A stretch of 10,190 bases of DNA from Butyriboletus loyo. Its lineage: Eukaryota; Basidiomycota; Agaricomycetes; Boletales; Boletaceae. The notes beneath the pieces are model-generated. The model did no database searches. It had not been told where the DNA came from and worked only from the letters and a program-made list of their open reading frames with translations. The stretch is taken from assembly GCA_038093515.1 (NCBI GenBank), contig JBBPSI010000420.1:1-10190 (forward strand), in the 5' to 3' direction. Shown here in pieces: positions 7,349-10,190 of this stretch; the stretch's first letter is position 1; the number at the start of each line of letters is the position of its first letter. The translations under genes were made by a program, and so were the position numbers.

Positions 7349-7469
7349 CGTGTCCGCGATTGCATTTACGGATGTCGCCCCGGGGCAGGATCAGGTCGTG
7401 GAAGGGGACGTGAATGAATCGGAGGTGATTCGACTGGAACTATTGGGAGATGATACTCGTCAAGTTTGA
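7128..7469 (+). pseudogene. In-frame fusion ORF with membrane-protein tail
   Basis: An open frame of 113 codons runs from just after the TGA at 7125-7127 to the TGA at 7467-7469. The first part comes from repeat A (YVDQTCYNQRNVPQTGSAR and a basic stretch RKHRRVGKRERAVLR). From about 7347 it becomes the C-terminal tail of the DUF6533-type protein: CVSAIAFTDVAPGQDQVVEG, then DVNESEVIRLELLGDDTRQV. The only possible starts are internal or non-ATG, and no membrane segments remain. The tail matches 2691-2767 but keeps 14 codons (VAPGQDQVVEGDVN) missing there. The fusion is created by the A/B deletion junction, so any expression would be accidental. Confidence 0.55.
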
Positions 7470-7793
7470 ACGACGATCCTTGGGCAGCAACGAGGGACGG
7501 AAAGTAGCGGTGGGGCTTATGCGGTATTGACGAACGCTGGCAATCGAGGATGTTGGTCCTTTGAATGGTGATTCGAATATTTGTATTACCGATGATTATG
7601 CCCCGTCGTCTGCGCTCCGTGTAGCATCTGCATTTCTCGAGGGCGCTTTCCTCTGTACATTGCCTTGATCTGTTCTGCAAACATCTTCCGGACATGGCGG
7701 GGCTGTCGCAGAACCCAGCACGTTATTCGCCTCCGCTGGTTACAATAGCGAATACGATGATCCGAGCAGTAATCCCTGTGTCCGGCGCTGTAA
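7351..7793. repeat. Repeat B, copy 2
   Basis: Second copy of 2691-3101, same orientation. Similarity ends just after CCGGCGCTG, a few bases before the hairpin at 7807-7831. The downstream sequence then differs from copy 1, where only about 160 bases separate B from C, against about 1.49 kb here. Confidence 0.9.
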
Positions 7794-7812
7794 TCGACAT
7801 AAATATAGATAG
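7702..7812 (+). pseudogene. Short ORF after the membrane gene, copy 2
   Basis: This is the counterpart of 3010-3135 and reads AVAEPSTLFASAGYNSEYDD, then PSSNPCVRRCN, before leaving homology and stopping at TAG (7810-7812). The mostly silent differences from copy 1 support a former coding role in this frame. Confidence 0.3.
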
Positions 7813-7831
7813 TATAACACCCATACTATCT
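7807..7831. repeat. Perfect 9-bp inverted repeat
   Basis: AGATAGTAT and ATACTATCT flank a 7-base loop. It lies about 14 bases beyond the end of repeat B copy 2, so it may mark a rearrangement boundary. No flanking transposon features are visible. Confidence 0.7.
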
Positions 7832-8040
7832 CGCTGGCTGCAGTGGCATCAGTGGTGGTTTTATGGGGAATGCAGGCTGGCCTTCGACAACTTCAGGAGA
7901 TGATATGCAACAGGTGGCAGTCACAAGTGAATTGAACCTTCGGGGGTGATTCATGAATCAACGAACTTCGCTGCAGCAAAAAGTAAAATTCGCCGGCGCC
8001 CATCGGCGAGAAGCAAATTATGTAAGGTATACCTGTGGCC

Positions 8041-8175
8041 ACACCCGTACACCGCGGATACGGGTACGGTGTTACCCCGGGTCCTCATTTCCTACACCGT
8101 ACCCGTACCCGCCGTACCCCCTACACCCGTTACCTGCGGTGTTAGCCATACCCGTGCTCAGCCCTAACCCCCCCG
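8041..8175. repeat. CCGTAC-rich region with a 14-bp inverted repeat
   Basis: The plus strand is built from variants of ACCCGTAC, ACACCGT and TACCCC. A perfect inverted repeat has arms TACGGGTACGGTGT (8059-8072) and ACACCGTACCCGTA (8094-8107) around a 21-base loop. Codon frames read as Thr/Pro/Tyr/Val-rich peptide, which is expected from the repeat itself. It may be a decayed minisatellite or a structured noncoding segment. Confidence 0.6.
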
Positions 8176-8412
8176 CGCACCTGCTGGCGACCATACATGT
8201 TTGGGGTATGGGTAACGCGGTCCACCTCCCTGAGCATGCTGTGAGACGGACGCGGCAAGCGGTGAGCCAACGTTCGGAACGTACCATGAGTGAGATGTTG
8301 TCTACGGAATACGTGTCAAAGTGGTTGAAAGAAAACCCTAACCTTGGACTAAACTCACTCATCGTTTGTATTACATCAGGCGAGGAATCGAATTTGGTGC
8401 ACGCTCTTTTGA
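8176..8412. other. Open frame without recognised domain
   Basis: A plus frame open to 8453 includes an ATG at 8286 and the peptide MSEMLSTEYVSKWLKENPNL, continuing LGLNSLIVCITSGEE. Composition is protein-like, but no domain, splice-site set or repeat partner was seen. It ends in a different frame from the WD40 relic that follows. Confidence 0.2.
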
Positions 8413-8574
8413 ACTGCATATTCTTCCGACCTACTATTACTTGCAGAAGATGAACTCGCACATCGACATTCGAACCGTACCGTGCGGACGTGGGACGTCG
8501 ACTCGGGTGTGTATGGACACGATCGTCCATTCCCTACTACATTTTTGGGTGGCATGTCATGTAAAATTTTTTAA
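8413..8574 (+). pseudogene. WD40-repeat relic
   Basis: After an in-frame TGA (8410-8412) the frame reads TAYSSDLLLLA, then EDELAHRHSNRTVRTWDVDS and G, and runs on to a TAA at 8572-8574. AYSSDxLLLA and NRTVRTWDVDSG fit the two halves of a single WD40 unit (strand b to c, then the D-x-T-V-R-x-W-D end). About four extra residues lie between them. The sequence is closer to canonical WD40 units than to those of the 4587-6543 gene, so it probably comes from a different WD40 family member. No neighbouring units are present, which suggests a gene fragment. Confidence 0.55.
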
Positions 8575-8578
8575 TTAT

Positions 8579-8660
8579 TCATTTTCGCCTCCGTCGTCTA
8601 GGCTTGAACCACCGATGCTTGAACTGGTGGTTACACCTGACAGACACACCGGACCGTCTC
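8579..8660 (-). pseudogene. C-terminal coding relic X2
   Basis: This is the partner of 9-130. The minus strand ends VRCNHQFKHRWFKPRRRRRK followed by a TGA (8581-8579). The RCN, HR and F positions are shared with X1. An overlapping minus frame (8814-8575) is open for 79 codons and ends SSSIGGSSLDDGGENE, so the true frame is not certain. Confidence 0.3.
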
Positions 8661-9284
8661 CCTCTTTGACGTCTGTTCGCCCTTGCTTGTGAGTACAGCG
8701 TACTTGGACACTATTCTTTCTGGTGTATCCCAGCGCTGGACCGACCTCTCCTTGAACGCCAACTGGGAGGGTGGAGTAGAGGTATGGCGGACCGGGTCTT
8801 ACCGTCAATGTCATTTCGAGGTTGGTTCCAACTCAATGTGGCAGGGTTGATAGCCGTGCGGACAGCGCTTTGCGGGAGAAATAGTCGTCGTCCAGAACTT
8901 GAGAAGGGTAAAGGTTATTTTTGTCAAGCAGATCTGATTAGTTGTGGGCAAAGTGACGACTTGATTCCATCTCATGAGAAACATAGACGGTGTAAGCCAT
9001 CTAGATATCATTTCGGTAGCTCACCACTAGGGGTATATAACTAGAGATGTGGAGGATACACCGACAAACACCTAAAAGAATAAAGCGAAAACCAAAAATG
9101 AAACGAGGTCATTATGGAGACATGGCCAAAGGAGAGATAGAAATAAATGGACGAACGATGGATGCCACATCACAACCCGGACAGAACGATCTCCTCTCAC
9201 CCGCCATTGCTCACCACTTCCACACCCACCTGTCGGGATCAGCGAGCTGAAATGAACACGTGCCGACAGTCTACGAATAAGACA
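8661..9284. other. Region without an assignable gene
   Basis: Short open frames occur on both strands, such as 8784-9044 (+) with ELEKGKGYFCQADLISCGQS. None has recognised motifs, splice structure or a second copy in the window. A GTATATAAC element at 9034-9042 sits just before ATG codons, but nothing convincing follows. Purine-rich sequence at 9060-9150 is noted only as composition. Confidence 0.4.
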
Positions 9285-9302
9285 TGTCCAACGCAAAATT
9301 GA

Positions 9303-9736
9303 ACGTCGGTGAACCATCCGATATTGATATCCTTTTCCCCGTTCGCGGTCGACGAGGTCACCGATGGCGCACGGCTGACACACCCATCAACAGCGGTGCG
9401 ATCCACTACATGCCCGCAGCCGAAGGGCAATAAGGGCGAGATATCAGAGTGAGAACACGCTCCACCACCAAATCAAGACATGAGGTCGGAGGTAATGGAA
9501 CTTAGCTAAGCTCCCCCAAGGACTTGTGTGAACCTGTACAATCGCAAACGGGATCAGAAGAGTCAAAGGGTGGCACAGCCTGTCACGGACTTGACGAGCA
9601 TCGCGACGACGGTCGTACACTCCGTCACATGAGCTGGTCGGAGCAGCTGGACCATTGCATGTCTGTAGAGCGACAACCAGATGAGGAGTATTACGGCGAT
9701 ATCGATAGCGAAGAAGACACAAAAAGGGCCAGTTGA
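9303..9736 (+). CDS. Acidic-tail ORF in repeat C, copy 2 (3' part)
   Basis: Exon block 9303-9448 reads SFSPFAVDEVTDGARLTHPS and ends PQPKGNKGEIS. The intron is 9449-9510 (GTGAGA...GCTAAG, 62 nt). Exon 9511-9736 reads SPKDLCEPVQSQTGSEESKG, then DEHRDDGRTLRHMSWSEQLD and a tail ending YYGDIDSEEDTKRAS with TGA at 9734-9736. Unlike copy 1 there is no frameshift. The protein would be hydrophilic with an Asp/Glu-rich end. No start is found: the frame meets a TGA at 9300-9302, so an upstream exon or a broken 5' end is required. I do not recognise the family. Differences from copy 1 are mostly residue-changing, which argues against strong constraint. Confidence 0.35.
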
Positions 9737-9936
9737 TCGGACGACCGGCGTTAATGTAGGACGATAATAATAGCGAGGATATTTAGAACCAAAGCGAGCA
9801 AGTTTGAACAGGCCGTGGAAGTAGTTTCTGCGGCTTGCAGAACGTAGAACGTATGTGATGTTGCGAGCAAGACGAGGTGGATCAGTGGTTGGAAGGAGCA
9901 CTCCTATGTAGCCAATTCGTCAGCGTCGATGGTCAT
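9691..9936 (-). pseudogene. Hydrophobic minus-strand ORF relic, copy 2
   Basis: From an ATG at 9936-9934 the frame reads MTIDADELAT, a TAG, then a hydrophobic run LIHLVLLATSHTFYVLQAAE and SNLLALVLNILAIIIVLH, a TAA, and RRSSDQLALFV to a TAA at 9693-9691. The start and hydrophobic blocks match copy 1 (3898-3651), but the stops are at different codons. An in-frame 3-nt length difference near 9890 and readable blocks on both sides of the stops suggest a former small membrane protein. Confidence 0.3.
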
Positions 9937-10190
9937 GGTGGATGGCAGCATACTCGTTAGATGTCGCATCAATGTCCGCCAGCGTGAACCAACCTTTGAC
10001 ATCGGTATAAAAAGCCGAGGTACCGTGAGAGTGGGTGAAAACAGCTGTTGATCTTGCCTGTGCATCGGAGTATCGAAATATGGCAGTTTAAAATTGCCTT
10101 GGAAGGAAAAGTATGAGAACACGCCATGCGCATACTGCGTTGGTAGAACGCGGTGCAATATTTTAGTACGGTGCGCGAGAGACATCAAGA

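Larger units (their letters stand above)
9285..10189. repeat. Repeat C, copy 2
   Basis: Second copy of 3259-4166, same orientation, reaching the window edge. It differs by a 24-nt longer candidate intron, absence of the 4-nt GTAC duplication, a 6-nt in-frame gap in the acidic tail and many substitutions. Similarity probably continues past the window. Confidence 0.9.

Noticed and set aside
8162..8171. CCCTAACCCC as telomeric repeat
   Set aside because: Only one CCCTAA unit is present, and the next single unit is at 8335, so this is not an array.
8575..8814. Minus-strand 79-codon frame ending in an acidic tail
   Set aside because: It overlaps the X2 relic in a different frame and has no counterpart at 9-130 in the same frame.

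Overview
The window looks like nuclear DNA from a filamentous basidiomycete. Introns are short (about 47-62 nt), with GTRNGY donors, CTRAY-type branch sites and YAG acceptors, and coding blocks are split into small exons. The one well-supported gene is a WD40 protein with a Ser/Pro-rich basic tail. A broken gene resembles the Agaricomycete DUF6533-type membrane proteins, which are greatly expanded in Boletales. Placement in Boletales is my inference from recalled family style, not a search. There is no sign of bacterial operons, CRISPR, tRNA or rRNA.

Layout: 9-130 (-) is a short C-terminal relic (X1). 257-522 is repeat A copy 1. 601-982 (-) is the 3' part of a gene with small repeated exons; its 5' part (to about 1484) is only partly readable. 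1485-2169 has no assigned gene. 2173-2767 (+) is a broken DUF6533-type gene. Its last codons and 3' flank form repeat B copy 1 (2691-3101). 3259-4166 is repeat C copy 1. 4587-6543 (+) is the WD40 gene with eight introns (nine exons). 6751-7020 is a local duplication. 7126-7348 is repeat A copy 2, joined directly to repeat B copy 2 (7351-7793). 7794-8412 holds hairpins and CCGTAC-rich sequence. 8413-8574 (+) is a WD40-repeat relic. 8579-8660 (-) is relic X2. 9285-10189 is repeat C copy 2, cut by the window edge.

The main structural result is that blocks A, B and C occur twice, in the same order and orientation, on either side of the WD40 gene. The second array has lost about 2.17 kb between A and B, which removes most of the membrane-protein gene and all of the small-exon gene. 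The A-side sequence is now fused in frame to the last codons of the membrane protein. The first array keeps more of the gene but has two in-frame stops and a 42-nt in-frame deletion. Both arrays therefore look like independently decaying copies of one segment, while the WD40 gene between them reads intact.

The genes do not form a recognisable pathway. The WD40 gene is the only one I would call probably functional. No clearly new biological system could be demonstrated; the strongest leads are the duplicated, differently broken array, the small repeated exons and the in-frame fusion ORF.
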